Notes under the pieces: generated by a model
What the model saw: only the letters and a program-made list of their open reading frames with translations
What the model was told of the DNA's origin: nothing
Databases searched by the model: none
In this document: one piece after another, positions 40,828 to 50,221 of the stretch
How positions within the stretch are numbered: position 1 is the stretch's first letter
Layout: each line of letters starts with the position of its first letter
Made by a program: the position numbers and the translations under genes
NCBI GenBank assembly: GCA_045117315.1
Contig: JBGUNJ010000006.1
Coordinates: forward strand, 1 to 64,000
Length of the DNA stretch: 64,000 nt
Source: CAG-791 sp045117315
Lineage (GTDB): Bacteria; Bacillota; Clostridia; Lachnospirales; Lachnospiraceae
Direction of reading: 5' to 3'

Positions 40828-42609
40828 TCATTTCTTTCGAAATCTGGCCACAAAAAAGCCGTCCGTTCCGTGCACATGCGGCAGCAGCTGCAGCATGTGC
40901 CCCCGGATCCCTGGAATGGGACAGGGGAGATATGGCTCCAGATTATCGGGGACCAGTCCCAGTTCCGACTCGATCCAGGCCGCATTGTCCTCATTTTCCA
41001 TGCGGCTCACTGTGCAGGTGCTGTAGATCAGCACTCCTCCGCTCTTCAGATAACGGACTGCCGTCCTGAGTATCTCCCGCTGCAGTTTCTGCAGGGAAGC
41101 GATTCCCTCAAGGCTGGCCCGATACTTGATATCTCTCTTCTTTCCGATGACCCCAAGTCCCGAGCAGGGAAGATCACAGAAGACCACATCCGCCCTGCCT
41201 TCATCTTCTTTGAAAAAGACGCGGGCGTCCCTTTCTCCGATGACCATGTTTTTTATGCCGAGGCGCCCGGCGCCCTCTCTGATTTTCTCTGTTTTTTTCC
41301 GGGTCAGGTCAAAAGAACAGACCACACCCGGTTTTTGGGTTTCCGTGTTCCCTTCAGATCCGGTCTTCACAAATCTGTGGTCCGCAGATCCTGCCTCCGC
41401 AGATCCGGTCTCCACTGATCCGGTCTCCACTGATCCGGTCTCCACTGATTCGGTCTCCACAGATCCGGTCTTCACTGAACCGCTCTCCGCAGATCCGGTC
41501 TCTGTATTTGCAGAGTCCGCGGTCTTCCCTGACCTTTCAGCAAGGAGATCCGCCGCAAGGAAGCTCTTGCCGCCCGGGGCCGCACAGACATCAAATACGA
41601 TCTCTTTCCCTTTCAGGCCGGCAGCCTCGACAGCAAGCATGGAACTCTCGTCCTGCACGGTCCAGAGGCCGGACTCGAAGCCCGGCAGCTTACGGAGGTT
41701 TGATGTTTTCCGAAGGCGGATATTATCCGGATGCCATCTGCCTTTTTCTACTGTGACGCCTGCCTGGCGGAGTGAGTTCAGCAGTGCTTCCCTTTCGCTT
41801 TGGCTGTTCCGGCACCTGACCCTTGCCGATACAGGGAAGATCTCCAGAAGCGCGTCCAGAAGACGCTCCGCCTCTTCTCTTCCCAGTTCCTGTTCCCACA
41901 TCTGTACCAGCCACTCGGGGGACGAATACTTTCGTGAAGCATCTTTCAGCCAGTCAGTGTCATTGACAGCGGGGGAGTTCTCTCTGTCCTGCCCTGCAAG
42001 AGTCCTGCCGGATAAGTTCTCCTCTTCCATCAATTCAGAATCACCGCTGTCTGCCTTTGCGTTCCCATCCAACGGTTCAGAATAACCATTGTCTGCCTTT
42101 TTTCTCCCTTCCATCGGCTGTGAACTGCCATGCTCTCCGCGGGCCTTCTCTTCCCGGCGGACTGCATTTCGGAGCACTCCGTTGACAAATCCCGAGAGAC
42201 GGGCGGGACCATGTTTTTTTGCCAGACGGACAGCTTCATTGCAGGCTGCGCTGTCCGGCACAGAGTCCATGTAGCAGATCTGATAGATCCCCATCCTGAG
42301 GATCTGCCGTATGGCAGGGTGAAGTCTGTTGACAGACCGTCCCGTCAGCTCTTCGATCCTGGCATCAAGCTCCATCTTTCTCTCTATGACGCCCTCCAGA
42401 AGACGCTTGATAAAGGCTCTCTCTGAAGAACTCATCCCTTCGCATCGATCGAGTGTGCGCTTGATCAGGACATTGCTGAAAGTCTGATTCTGTTCATGCG
42501 AAAGAAGGGCAAGCAGGACCTCTTCTCTCTCGTCCCGGATTGCCCTTCGGTTTTCTGTTTTATGAGATGCTTTGCGGCGCTTTGCGCCGCCGGCTTCCTT
42601 CCCGCTCAT
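40828..42609 (-). CDS. rsmB: 16S rRNA m5C967 methyltransferase RsmB with two low-complexity insertions
   Basis: N-terminal NusB-like RNA-binding domain and C-terminal SAM domain. The SAM-binding DVCAAPGGKSF, the DLPCSGLG motif IV with the catalytic Pro-Cys and the YSTCTVSRMENE motif VI are intact. The family is about 440 aa; this protein has 593. The excess lies in two insertions: one between the domains (about residues 165-215), and one of about 60 residues inside the SAM domain just after motif I (about 357-420), made of SVETGSVETG-type repeats. Both are in frame and at surface loops. The ATGA overlap with the yugP stop implies translational coupling. Confidence 0.94.
   Translation of the reverse strand: MSGKEAGGAKRRKASHKTENRRAIRDEREEVLLALLSHEQNQTFSNVLIKRTLDRCEGMSSSERAFIKRLLEGVIERKMELDARIEELTGRSVNRLHPAIRQILRMGIYQICYMDSVPDSAACNEAVRLAKKHGPARLSGFVNGVLRNAVRREEKARGEHGSSQPMEGRKKADNGYSEPLDGNAKADSGDSELMEEENLSGRTLAGQDRENSPAVNDTDWLKDASRKYSSPEWLVQMWEQELGREEAERLLDALLEIFPVSARVRCRNSQSEREALLNSLRQAGVTVEKGRWHPDNIRLRKTSNLRKLPGFESGLWTVQDESSMLAVEAAGLKGKEIVFDVCAAPGGKSFLAADLLAERSGKTADSANTETGSAESGSVKTGSVETESVETGSVETGSVETGSAEAGSADHRFVKTGSEGNTETQKPGVVCSFDLTRKKTEKIREGAGRLGIKNMVIGERDARVFFKEDEGRADVVFCDLPCSGLGVIGKKRDIKYRASLEGIASLQKLQREILRTAVRYLKSGGVLIYSTCTVSRMENEDNAAWIESELGLVPDNLEPYLPCPIPGIRGHMLQLLPHVHGTDGFFVARFRKK
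41390..41500. repeat. 15-bp in-frame tandem repeat in rsmB
   Basis: About seven copies of a 15-bp unit, GATCCGGTCTCCACT and variants, translate as (S-V-E-T-G)n on the minus strand. Confidence 0.92.
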
Positions 42610-43310
42610 CTGCGGCGCCGTCCGCCGTTCACGATCATGAGAAGACGCAGAAGCTGAAGCACGGAGGCCGCCGCGGAGGCAACATAAGTGAGGGCCGCTG
42701 CGTTCAGAACCGCCCGGCTGCCCTGGACCTCGTTCTGACCCAGGATGCCGAAATCCTGCAGCATGACCAGAGCGCGTTTGGAGGCGTCAAATTCAACCGG
42801 AAGCGTCACCAGCTGGAAAAGGACACCAAAAGAAAACAGATACACGCCGATCATGGCGACAGACCTGTTCAGTCCGAAGATCACTCCCAGCATAACGATC
42901 CAGATACCGAAATTACTGCCGATATTCGCGACCGGCACCAGGGCAGTCCTGAGTTTGAGCGGAATATAACCTTTTTCATGCTGCATGACATGGCCGCATT
43001 CGTGGGCTGCCACTCCGATCGCGGCTACAGAAGTAGAGTTATAGGTGGTATCTGAAAGATTCACCACACCTCTTGCCGGATCATAGTGGTCCGTCAGCTC
43101 GCCGGCGACATGCTGTACCTGCACTCCGATAACACCGTTTCTGCGCAGGATCATCTCCGCCGCCTGAGCACCTGTCATTCCGCAGGCACTCCTTACATTG
43201 GAATATTTTCTGTAGGCTGATTTCACATGCGCGCTGGCTCCCATACAGAGCAGGGCACCGATGATGACCAGCACATATGTCGGATCAAGCATTCCATACC
43301 CGAAATACAT
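42606..43310 (-). CDS. YugP-type zinc metallopeptidase
   Basis: A membrane-bound zinc peptidase of about 234 aa: a first hydrophobic segment at 10-25, HEXXH-like HECGH in VAAHECGHVMQHEKG near residue 100, and two or three hydrophobic segments behind it. Its substrate is unknown in the family. Start at 43310 with AAAGGAGA upstream. The stop overlaps the rsmB start by 4 bases. The position between fmt and rsmB is common in Clostridia. Confidence 0.9.
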   Translation of the reverse strand: MYFGYGMLDPTYVLVIIGALLCMGASAHVKSAYRKYSNVRSACGMTGAQAAEMILRRNGVIGVQVQHVAGELTDHYDPARGVVNLSDTTYNSTSVAAIGVAAHECGHVMQHEKGYIPLKLRTALVPVANIGSNFGIWIVMLGVIFGLNRSVAMIGVYLFSFGVLFQLVTLPVEFDASKRALVMLQDFGILGQNEVQGSRAVLNAAALTYVASAAASVLQLLRLLMIVNGGRRRR

Positions 43311-43437
43311 ATCGAAATCTCCTTTCTTCAAATTCAAAACTCACGCCCGGAAAAAACTCTTTCCCGGCTGTCCGCAGTCTGCCCCGGACCCAGCAGTACA
43401 TTGAGTATATTGGACGGACTGCGTCAAAAAAAGAATC

Positions 43438-43459
43438 CAAGACTCGCTCGCGAGTCTTG
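43438..43459. repeat. Hairpin repeat of the CAAGACTCG type, copy 1
   Basis: CAAGACTCG-CTCG-CGAGTCTTG, perfect arms, followed by CGCC. A second copy is at 45640-45661. Confidence 0.7.
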
Positions 43460-43469
43460 CGCCTGTTTC

Positions 43470-43655
43470 AAGAACCGGCTGAGCCGCACGATCCCGTTTC
43501 TCTGTTCAGGCCTTTCAGAACCGGCAAAGCCGTCCGATCCCGTTTCCCTGTTCAGGCCTTTCAGAACCGGCAAAGCCACACGATACCGTTTTCCTGTTCA
43601 GGCCTTTCAGAACCGGCAAAGCCACACGATTCCGTTTTCCTGTTCAGGCCTTTGT
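43470..43655. repeat. 45-bp tandem array behind and across the fmt stop
   Basis: Four copies of a 44-45 bp unit (TTCAGAACCGGCAAAGCC, then an ACGAT-C-CGTTT stretch, then CTGTTCAGGCC). The unit nearest the gene contains the fmt stop codon itself (AAGGCCTGA on the minus strand). Confidence 0.92.
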
Positions 43656-44612
43656 TCCCAGCACAGTCCCCGTCGGAATCCTGGTGCCCCGCAGAAAGGC
43701 ATCCGTCGTCATTCTCTTTTTGCCTTCCAGCTGCACTTCCAGAAGAGCCAGGACCCCCTCGCCTGTTCTGACGTAGAGAGCTTTCTTATCTGCTCCCAGC
43801 ACTATTCCGGGAAGGACATCCTGATCGGAAAGTATCCCGGAAAGCACGGGGTCTGTCATCTCTCTGACCTCTGCTCTCCAGACCTTGAGAACGTGACCGT
43901 TCAGGGTCGTATAGGCACCCGGCCAGGGCAGCATGCCCCTGAGGGTCCTGGAAATCTGTTCCGCGGATTTCGACCAGTCGATCTCTCCCATCTCCTTGCG
44001 CAGCATAGGGGCGTAAGAGGACTTTTCATCATCCTGTCTGACCGGGCTGATCTGTCCCGCCTCTATGGCCGGCAGATAGCGCACGATCATCTCTCCGCCC
44101 AGCTTTGCCAGCTTCTCATAGAGACTCTCGCCCGTCTCTTCCGGACCGATCGGCACAGATTCCTGGAAAAGGATATCGCCTGTGTCCAGTCCCTCATTCA
44201 TCTGCATCAATGTGATTCCGCTCTCATGGTCGCCGTTTATGACAGCCCACTGGATCGGAGCCGCCCCGCGGAGTCTGGGAAGAAGTGATGCGTGAATATT
44301 CACACAGCCCAGCCTGGGAATCTCCAGAAGCTCCCTGGGAAGTATCTGTCCGAACGCCGCCACCACGATCAGGTCCGGCTCCAGACTTCTGATTTTTTCA
44401 ATCGGCTCAGCTTCCCTGATGCGGACCGGCTGATAAACCGGAACCCCCCACTTTTCCGCGCATATTTTGACCGGTGTCTCGATCACCTTTCTTCCGCGTC
44501 CCTTCTGCCTGTCGGGCTGTGTGACTGCCAGAATGACATCCTTTCCCGCCCGGCAGAGCGCCTCCAGGGCCGAGACGGCGAAATCCGGAGTTCCCATAAA
44601 AATTATTTTCAT
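43644..44612 (-). CDS. fmt: Methionyl-tRNA formyltransferase
   Basis: Formylates initiator Met-tRNA with 10-formyl-THF, 322 aa. The catalytic triad region NIHASLLPRLRGAAPI and the GITLMQMNEGLDTGDIL signature are complete; the C-terminal OB-like domain begins near residue 205. The Shine-Dalgarno is weak (CAGGT next to ATG). It follows def, as in most Firmicutes; def removes the formyl group that fmt adds. Confidence 0.96.
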   Translation of the reverse strand: MKIIFMGTPDFAVSALEALCRAGKDVILAVTQPDRQKGRGRKVIETPVKICAEKWGVPVYQPVRIREAEPIEKIRSLEPDLIVVAAFGQILPRELLEIPRLGCVNIHASLLPRLRGAAPIQWAVINGDHESGITLMQMNEGLDTGDILFQESVPIGPEETGESLYEKLAKLGGEMIVRYLPAIEAGQISPVRQDDEKSSYAPMLRKEMGEIDWSKSAEQISRTLRGMLPWPGAYTTLNGHVLKVWRAEVREMTDPVLSGILSDQDVLPGIVLGADKKALYVRTGEGVLALLEVQLEGKKRMTTDAFLRGTRIPTGTVLGTKA

Positions 44613-44769
44613 ACCTGTTGCAATTATCTCCTGTTTACAAACATATTTGATTAAAAAAATGCTCTGTCCGGCGCTTTCCGCACTGTCTCATCGCTTTAAT
44701 CATATCTGCGGACATGACCTCCATGAACGCCATGAACGATTTCCCCGGATTTCCCGGGATCATCCGCAG

Positions 44770-44910
44770 CCTCCGCCATTTTTCCGCTGCCTATGTCATA
44801 TTCCTGCAGCCTCTGTCATATTCGTGCTGCCTCTGTCATTTTTCTGCTGCCTCTGTCATTTTTCCGCTGTCTCTGTTATATTCCTGCAGCCTCTGTCATT
44901 TGTCCGCTGC
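44770..44910. repeat. 24-bp tandem array behind and across the def stop
   Basis: Six to seven copies of a 24-bp unit (CTGCCTCTGTCATTTTTCTG and variants). On the minus strand each unit contains AAATGAC, the sequence around the def stop codon. Confidence 0.92.
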
Positions 44911-45453
44911 CTTGTCATCAGCGGCAGGGGATTCCTCCTGCCCCTCCTCCCCGGCTTCCTCTTCTCCTTCTGCTTCCTCCGCCAGTTCCTCGGCATCCCG
45001 AAGCTCTCCGGTCACTTTTTCCACATAGAGATGGCCATCAAGATGATCCAGTTCATGGCAGACCGCGCGGGCAAGAAACTCCTCCGCCTCCAGTTCCCAT
45101 TCATTCATATCCAGATCATTGTAACGGACCACAACGCGATTGGGGCGCGTCACCACGCCGACCTTGCCGGGAACAGAGAGACAGCCTTCATAGCCGGTCT
45201 GCTCGCCGTCCTGCTCAATAATCTCCGGATTGAGCATAGTGAGAGGTTCATTGCGTTCCTCTGTGATATCTATGACGACCATCCGCTTGAGTATTCCCAC
45301 CTGAGGAGCTGCCAGGCCCACACCGCCTGACTCATACATGGTCTCCAGCATATCCTCCGCCAGAGTGCGGATTCTGGGTGTGACTTCCTTGATCGTTTTT
45401 GCCTTCTTTTCCAGGACCGAATCGCCCATTTCCCTGATTGTACGAAGTGCCAT
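44896..45453 (-). CDS. def: Peptide deformylase with acidic C-terminal tail
   Basis: Removes the N-formyl group from new proteins with a bound metal ion. The three motifs are GVGLAAPQVG, EGCLSVPG (metal cysteine) and VCHELDHLDG (HExxH). The core is about 150 aa; a further 30 residues, almost only E, A, D, G and K, follow (from about 155), which is not needed for activity and may reflect local repeat growth. AAAGGAT precedes the ATG at 45453. Confidence 0.96.
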   Translation of the reverse strand: MALRTIREMGDSVLEKKAKTIKEVTPRIRTLAEDMLETMYESGGVGLAAPQVGILKRMVVIDITEERNEPLTMLNPEIIEQDGEQTGYEGCLSVPGKVGVVTRPNRVVVRYNDLDMNEWELEAEEFLARAVCHELDHLDGHLYVEKVTGELRDAEELAEEAEGEEEAGEEGQEESPAADDKAADK

Positions 45454-45639
45454 AGCATCCTTTCCAAAATCTGCCCTTCAACGGATGTTCAGATGACAGA
45501 TTCCTGTCTTATTATTTGTATTTATTTCTATGCGCTGCCAATTCTTATTGTTATCTGGTTTTATGACTTATCAGTTTAAAAAATGTATACGTTTTATGTA
45601 TTTCTTTATGTATTTATATTAACAAGTCTTGTATTTTTT

Positions 45640-45742
45640 CAAGACTCGCTTGCGTGTCTTGCGCCCATGCGAAGCATGGGATCACGCCTGCGGGTTTGCG
45701 TCGAAGACTTTTGCCCGTGTATCCCACGTCTGAAGACACGGG
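45640..45742. other. Hairpin-rich gap between priA and def
   Basis: Contains the second CAAGACTCG-type hairpin (45640-45661), CCCATGC-GAA-GCATGGG (45663-45680) and CCCGTGT/ACACGGG (45714-45742). Further left-over sequence to 45917 includes another hairpin, GCAAATGCC/GGCATTTGC (about 45874-45902). No gene is seen in 45454-45960. Confidence 0.6.
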
Positions 45743-45917
45743 TATTACGCGATGAAGAATAAATTTCCTGTTTATATCAGTTGTTCTCCCTGTCCGCAGC
45801 TATGGGAACAGTTTTTTATAAGCTGTCTGCTTTTTTCAGCTGTCAGCTCCACTGTCCTATGACCGGACAATTCCGCAAATGCCCGGGCGGGCCCGGCATT
45901 TGCAGCCGCTTTCCTTG

Positions 45918-45962
45918 CTGCTTTAGTCATATTTCATTCAATTAGTCATATTTCATTCAATC
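45918..45962. repeat. 19-bp tandem repeat at the priA stop
   Basis: TTAGTCATATTTCATTCAA occurs twice in a row and abuts the priA stop codon. Confidence 0.92.
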
Positions 45963-48393
45963 AGAAAGCATTGATGGGATCAAAATCAAACTGGACGTCA
46001 ACGTTGCGGAACATGGATCCGCCGGGATCCGATCCGCTCTTTTGCGCCGCAGGGGACGTCATGCGCTCAATAACGTCTTTACAGCTTACCAGTGTATCAT
46101 ATTTTTCAGCTTTAATGTATAAAACAAATCTGAACAAATCTCTCAGTTTCTTCAGCGAGGCCCCGGAAGGGCCGATCACCTGAAAAGCATTTTCATTCTC
46201 TCCCGGCTTCGGAGCTGCCGTCTTTTGCTGCAGAGTTTCCGTCTTTTGCTGCGGAACTGCCGGCTTTTGCTGCAGTGTTTCCGCCTTTTGCTGCGGAACT
46301 GCCTGAATTCGGCCGGCATTCCCCTCTCCGGGGATGCTCCCTGCAGGAAACTGCTCCCTCATGAGAATAAGTCGAATCTCATTGGCTGCGTGCAGCGCGG
46401 CGTCCTCATCCTCCGACTGAATCTGGACGGCCATCATATGACCTGCCGGGGGATAACGAAGGAGCCTGCGATAGGTGATTTCCTCCTGGTAGAAGCCTTC
46501 AAAATCCTGCCTTTCGGCATGGCGGACAGCATAGTGGTCAGGCTGATAGGTCTGGATCACGACATCCCCCGCCTCTGTTCCGCGTCCCGCTCTTCCGGCT
46601 GCCTGGGTCAGAAGCTGGAAAGTCCTCTCCGCCGCCCGGTAATCATCCCCATAGAGGGAGAGGTCTGCCATGAGGATCCCTACCAGCGTCACCCCGGGAA
46701 AATCATGCCCTTTCACGATCATCTGGGTGCCAAGCAGGATATCCGCCTCCTCCGAGGAAAAAGCGGAGAGAATTTTCTCATAACTTCCTTTTTTTCTGGT
46801 AGTATCCGCGTCCATCCGCAGGATCCGGGCCTGCGGGAAGATTTCCCTCAGATAACCCTCGATTTTTTCCGTTCCTGCTCTCATGGCGGAAATATATCTG
46901 GATCCGCACTCCGGGCAGGTCCTGAAGGCTGTTCTCTCGTAGCCGCAGTAGTGACAGACCAGGCGCCCGCTGCCGTGGAGAGAGAGCGATACGTCGCAGT
47001 GAGGACATTTGGGCACAAATCCGCAGCTGCGGCAGGAAATAAATCCCGCAAATCCCCTCCGGTTGATGAACAGCATGCTCTGCTGTCCCCTTCTCAGGCG
47101 GTCTTCGATCTTATTGTAAAGACTTCTGGAGAGAATGGACCGGTTCCCCTCCTTCAGCTCAGCCCTCATATCCACTGTCTCGACAGCAGGAAGAGTACCG
47201 CCTGTCAGCCTCTCTTTCAGCCGGAACAGCCGTATCTCTCCCTCCTTGGCCCTGTAATAGGACTCCATCGAAGGCGTCGCGGATCCCAGGACCAGAACCG
47301 CCCCGTGCATCCTTGCGATTTCTTCCGCCACATCCCTGGTCTGATACTTGGGCATGGATTCATTTTTATAACTGTGCTCGTGCTCCTCATCGATCACGAT
47401 CACGCCCGGGTTGGAGAAAGGTGTAAAAAGAGCGCTGCGGGGGCCTATGATCACATCGATCTCCCCCCTTCGGGCCCTCTCCCACTGATCCGCGCGCTCC
47501 GCGTCCGACAAAGAGGAATTGACGACGCTCACACGGTCGCCGAAATGGCTGTAAAAACGCATGAGGGTCTGAAATGAGAGGGAGATCTCCGGAATCAGCA
47601 TGATCGCCTGCCTCCCCCTGGCACAGATCTCTTTGATGATGCTGATATAGACTTCAGTCTTCCCGCTCCCGGTCACGCCGTGGATCAGACTCACAGAAGC
47701 GCGCCCGCTGTCAAAATCCCCGATCACCGTGTCCACTATTTTTTTCTGCTCCGGGCTCAGCTGCATCCCGGTCCTGGTGCTTGGTGAAACATTGACGGGA
47801 TTTCGCAGTTCCTGAACCGACTCAACTCCGATAATTCCGGCCCGCTTCATAGCGCTTATGGCATTCGGCGGCACATGCAGCCTGGTCGTCACAAGAGTCC
47901 AGGGAAGCACGGGCACCTCCAGCAGCTCCTTCAGCAGCCTGGCACGAGCGGTATGATGCTTTTTTTCAAAAACCTGCAGCTGCTGCCTTCCCTCTTCTGT
48001 GGAAAGAAGCAGACGGATCTGCCGCTGCTCCCTGATCTTTCCCGTCTTCCGGGAGGCAAGAACCGTCCGCATGGCCGTCGCCATCGTGGAGCCGTAGCGG
48101 TTTTTCATCCAGGCGGCAAGCCTGATATAAAATTCACTGTTCTCCTCCAGAGAATATCCCCTGGCCGGCTCCACAGACTCCGCTATCTCCTTGATCTTTT
48201 CGGGAGCCAGTGCTGCCCGGTCCGAAAAACCGACCACATATCCTTTCCGGAGCGTATTGCCGGCACCAAAGGGAACCATGACAATACTCCCCGCCCGCAG
48301 CTTTCCCTGCAGTAATGACGGAACCCGATAGGTAAACGGACGATCCAGTCCCCTGGCCGATATGTCAATGATTACCTGTGCAAACTGCTCCAA
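45961..48393 (-). CDS. priA: Primosomal replication restart helicase PriA, with repeat insertion
   Basis: Loads the replisome at stalled forks, 810 aa. N-terminal DNA-binding domain, then the helicase core with Walker A HGVTGSGKTEVY and DEEH box, and the eight-cysteine zinc region (CRSCGFVPKCPHC, CHYCG, CPECGS). Between residues about 690 and 735 of the C-terminal domain is a Gln/Lys/Pro-rich insertion made of AVPQQKAETLQQK-like repeats, in frame. The start is TTG at 48393 with GGAGGG upstream. Confidence 0.95.
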   Translation of the reverse strand: MEQFAQVIIDISARGLDRPFTYRVPSLLQGKLRAGSIVMVPFGAGNTLRKGYVVGFSDRAALAPEKIKEIAESVEPARGYSLEENSEFYIRLAAWMKNRYGSTMATAMRTVLASRKTGKIREQRQIRLLLSTEEGRQQLQVFEKKHHTARARLLKELLEVPVLPWTLVTTRLHVPPNAISAMKRAGIIGVESVQELRNPVNVSPSTRTGMQLSPEQKKIVDTVIGDFDSGRASVSLIHGVTGSGKTEVYISIIKEICARGRQAIMLIPEISLSFQTLMRFYSHFGDRVSVVNSSLSDAERADQWERARRGEIDVIIGPRSALFTPFSNPGVIVIDEEHEHSYKNESMPKYQTRDVAEEIARMHGAVLVLGSATPSMESYYRAKEGEIRLFRLKERLTGGTLPAVETVDMRAELKEGNRSILSRSLYNKIEDRLRRGQQSMLFINRRGFAGFISCRSCGFVPKCPHCDVSLSLHGSGRLVCHYCGYERTAFRTCPECGSRYISAMRAGTEKIEGYLREIFPQARILRMDADTTRKKGSYEKILSAFSSEEADILLGTQMIVKGHDFPGVTLVGILMADLSLYGDDYRAAERTFQLLTQAAGRAGRGTEAGDVVIQTYQPDHYAVRHAERQDFEGFYQEEITYRRLLRYPPAGHMMAVQIQSEDEDAALHAANEIRLILMREQFPAGSIPGEGNAGRIQAVPQQKAETLQQKPAVPQQKTETLQQKTAAPKPGENENAFQVIGPSGASLKKLRDLFRFVLYIKAEKYDTLVSCKDVIERMTSPAAQKSGSDPGGSMFRNVDVQFDFDPINAF
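46222..46310. repeat. In-frame repeat in priA
   Basis: About four alternating units of 18-24 bp with the core CTTTTGCTGCAG/CTTTTGCTGCGG; translated as PQQK and LQQK blocks. Confidence 0.88.
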
Positions 48394-48435
48394 ATAAATC
48401 CCTCCATGCTCATATGCGGGAGCCCCCGCAATGCT

Positions 48436-50100
48436 TTATTCTCCCTCTGAAAGAATCTCGCTGATCAGGACACGCTCATCCATGGGATACTTCTTCCCTT
48501 TAATCTCCTGATAATCCTCATGCCCTTTTCCTGCAAGGACTATAATATCCCCGGGCTGTCCGTTGCGGATCGCGTACCGGATCGCGTCTTTCCTGTCCGG
48601 GATCGTCACATAAACACCGCCGGTCGGTTTCAGTCCAGTCACGATGTCCTCAATGATCGCCCCGGGGTCTTCATTCCGCGGATTATCCGAAGTGACAATC
48701 GTAAGATCGGCGAGCCTGCCGCTCACTTCTCCCATCTCAAAACGTCGGGAGCGGGCTCTCTGCCCTCCGCAGCCAAACAGGCAGACCAGCCTGCCGGTAT
48801 CATACTCACGAAGTGTATTCAAAAGGCTCTCAAGAGCCATGGCGTTGTGAGCATAATCGATCATCAGTGTAAAGTCATCACTGACCCTGACCATCTCGAT
48901 CCTGCCCTTGACATGAATCCTTCTGAGAGCGCCGCAGATATCGTCCTCCGACACATTAAAGTGGCGGCAGACAGCGATCGCGCAGAGCGCGTTGTAGACA
49001 CTGAAGCGGCCGGGAGCAGGCACATGCGCATGAATAGAAACTGCGCCGGCTGTATCAAACTCCACAGCCAGTTCGCCGGGCGTATGGATCAGTGAGATAT
49101 TCTCCGCCCGCAGATCATTGTTTGCACCCAGACCATAAGACTCCACCTCACAGGTGTGTCCCTCCAGGATCCTGTCGCTATAGGGATCATCCCCGTTGAC
49201 GATCCCGACCCTGCACATTGAAAAAAGACGGCTCTTACATTGCAGGTAATCCTCAAAATCTGTGTGCTCATTGGGGCCTATATGATCCGGAGAAAGATTC
49301 GTAAAAATACCCAGATCAAACACAAATCCGTCAGTCCTGTGCAGCTTCAGGGCCTGTGAAGAGACCTCCATCACCACCGCCTGCACACCGCTGTCTGCCA
49401 TATCGCGGAAAGTTTTCTGGATCTCGATCGACTCCGGCGTCGTATTCGCCGCCGGGATCCGCACCTCGCCGTCCTTCGTCTCATAGAGCGTCTCGATCGT
49501 ACCGACCAGACCTGTACGGATACCCGCAGCTTCCAGGATCGACCTGATCATATAAGTCGTAGTCGTCTTTCCCTTGGTCCCCGTTACGCCTATGGTCTTC
49601 ATCTCCCTTGCCGGATTATTATAAAAAGCGGCGGAAATGACAGCCATCGCAATCCTCGAATCCTCGACACGAATGATCACAGGTTCCATCCGGTCATCCC
49701 GGCCGGCACCTTCCGGACTGCCGCTGCCACTTTCCGAATTCCCATCGACGCCTTCCGGACTGCCGCTGCCACTTTCCATTTTCACGCCGGCGCCTTCCGG
49801 ACTGCCGCTGCCTTCATCGCCAGCCTTGGCCCCCAGTACACCTGACAAATCAAGATCACTCTGGACGACAATCGCACAGGCACCATTTTCCAAAGCACCA
49901 GCCGCAAAATCATGCCCGTCAAATACAGCTCCTTTGATACAAAAGAACAGACAGCCGGGAACAACCTTCCTGGAAGCATCGGTGATTACCGAAATTTCCC
50001 TGTCCAGGAGACAATCAATAACAGCCTGATCCGTTATCCTGCTCCCCCTGACAGAATTCAAATGATAATCCAGAGATTCTACAAGCTTTCTAATTTTCAT
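48436..50100 (-). CDS. murE: UDP-MurNAc-tripeptide synthetase MurE, with repeat insertion
   Basis: Adds the third amino acid (diaminopimelate or lysine) to UDP-MurNAc-L-Ala-D-Glu in wall synthesis, 554 aa versus about 490 in the family. ATP loop GVTGTKGKTTT, the carbamylated-lysine region, and DNPRNEDP, which resembles the DNPR of diaminopimelate-adding MurE, are present, so mDAP is the likely substrate. The excess is a Gly/Ser/Pro/Glu-rich insertion (SGSGSPEG repeats) at residues about 90-130 of the N-terminal UDP-binding domain, before VIRVEDSRIAMA. GAGGTG precedes the ATG. Confidence 0.95.
   Translation of the reverse strand: MKIRKLVESLDYHLNSVRGSRITDQAVIDCLLDREISVITDASRKVVPGCLFFCIKGAVFDGHDFAAGALENGACAIVVQSDLDLSGVLGAKAGDEGSGSPEGAGVKMESGSGSPEGVDGNSESGSGSPEGAGRDDRMEPVIIRVEDSRIAMAVISAAFYNNPAREMKTIGVTGTKGKTTTTYMIRSILEAAGIRTGLVGTIETLYETKDGEVRIPAANTTPESIEIQKTFRDMADSGVQAVVMEVSSQALKLHRTDGFVFDLGIFTNLSPDHIGPNEHTDFEDYLQCKSRLFSMCRVGIVNGDDPYSDRILEGHTCEVESYGLGANNDLRAENISLIHTPGELAVEFDTAGAVSIHAHVPAPGRFSVYNALCAIAVCRHFNVSEDDICGALRRIHVKGRIEMVRVSDDFTLMIDYAHNAMALESLLNTLREYDTGRLVCLFGCGGQRARSRRFEMGEVSGRLADLTIVTSDNPRNEDPGAIIEDIVTGLKPTGGVYVTIPDRKDAIRYAIRNGQPGDIIVLAGKGHEDYQEIKGKKYPMDERVLISEILSEGE
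49700..49815. repeat. In-frame 40-50 bp repeat in murE
   Basis: Three copies of a unit with the shared core CCTTCCGGACTGCCGCTGCC, all in frame, coding SGSGSPEG blocks. Confidence 0.92.
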
Positions 50101-50221
50101 AACTACACCTCACCTATACAGCTGCTCCTCAAGCCACAAGCATAATTCGTAGAAGCCGCCACCAAAGCGGCCTTTGCCTCCCCCAGGGAATCTTTCCCAT
50201 TCCACAGCACGGCGGGAAGTC

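Noticed and set aside
42606..42609. Possible frameshift at the yugP-rsmB junction
   Set aside because: The ATGA overlap is a normal coupled stop-start; both proteins are complete.
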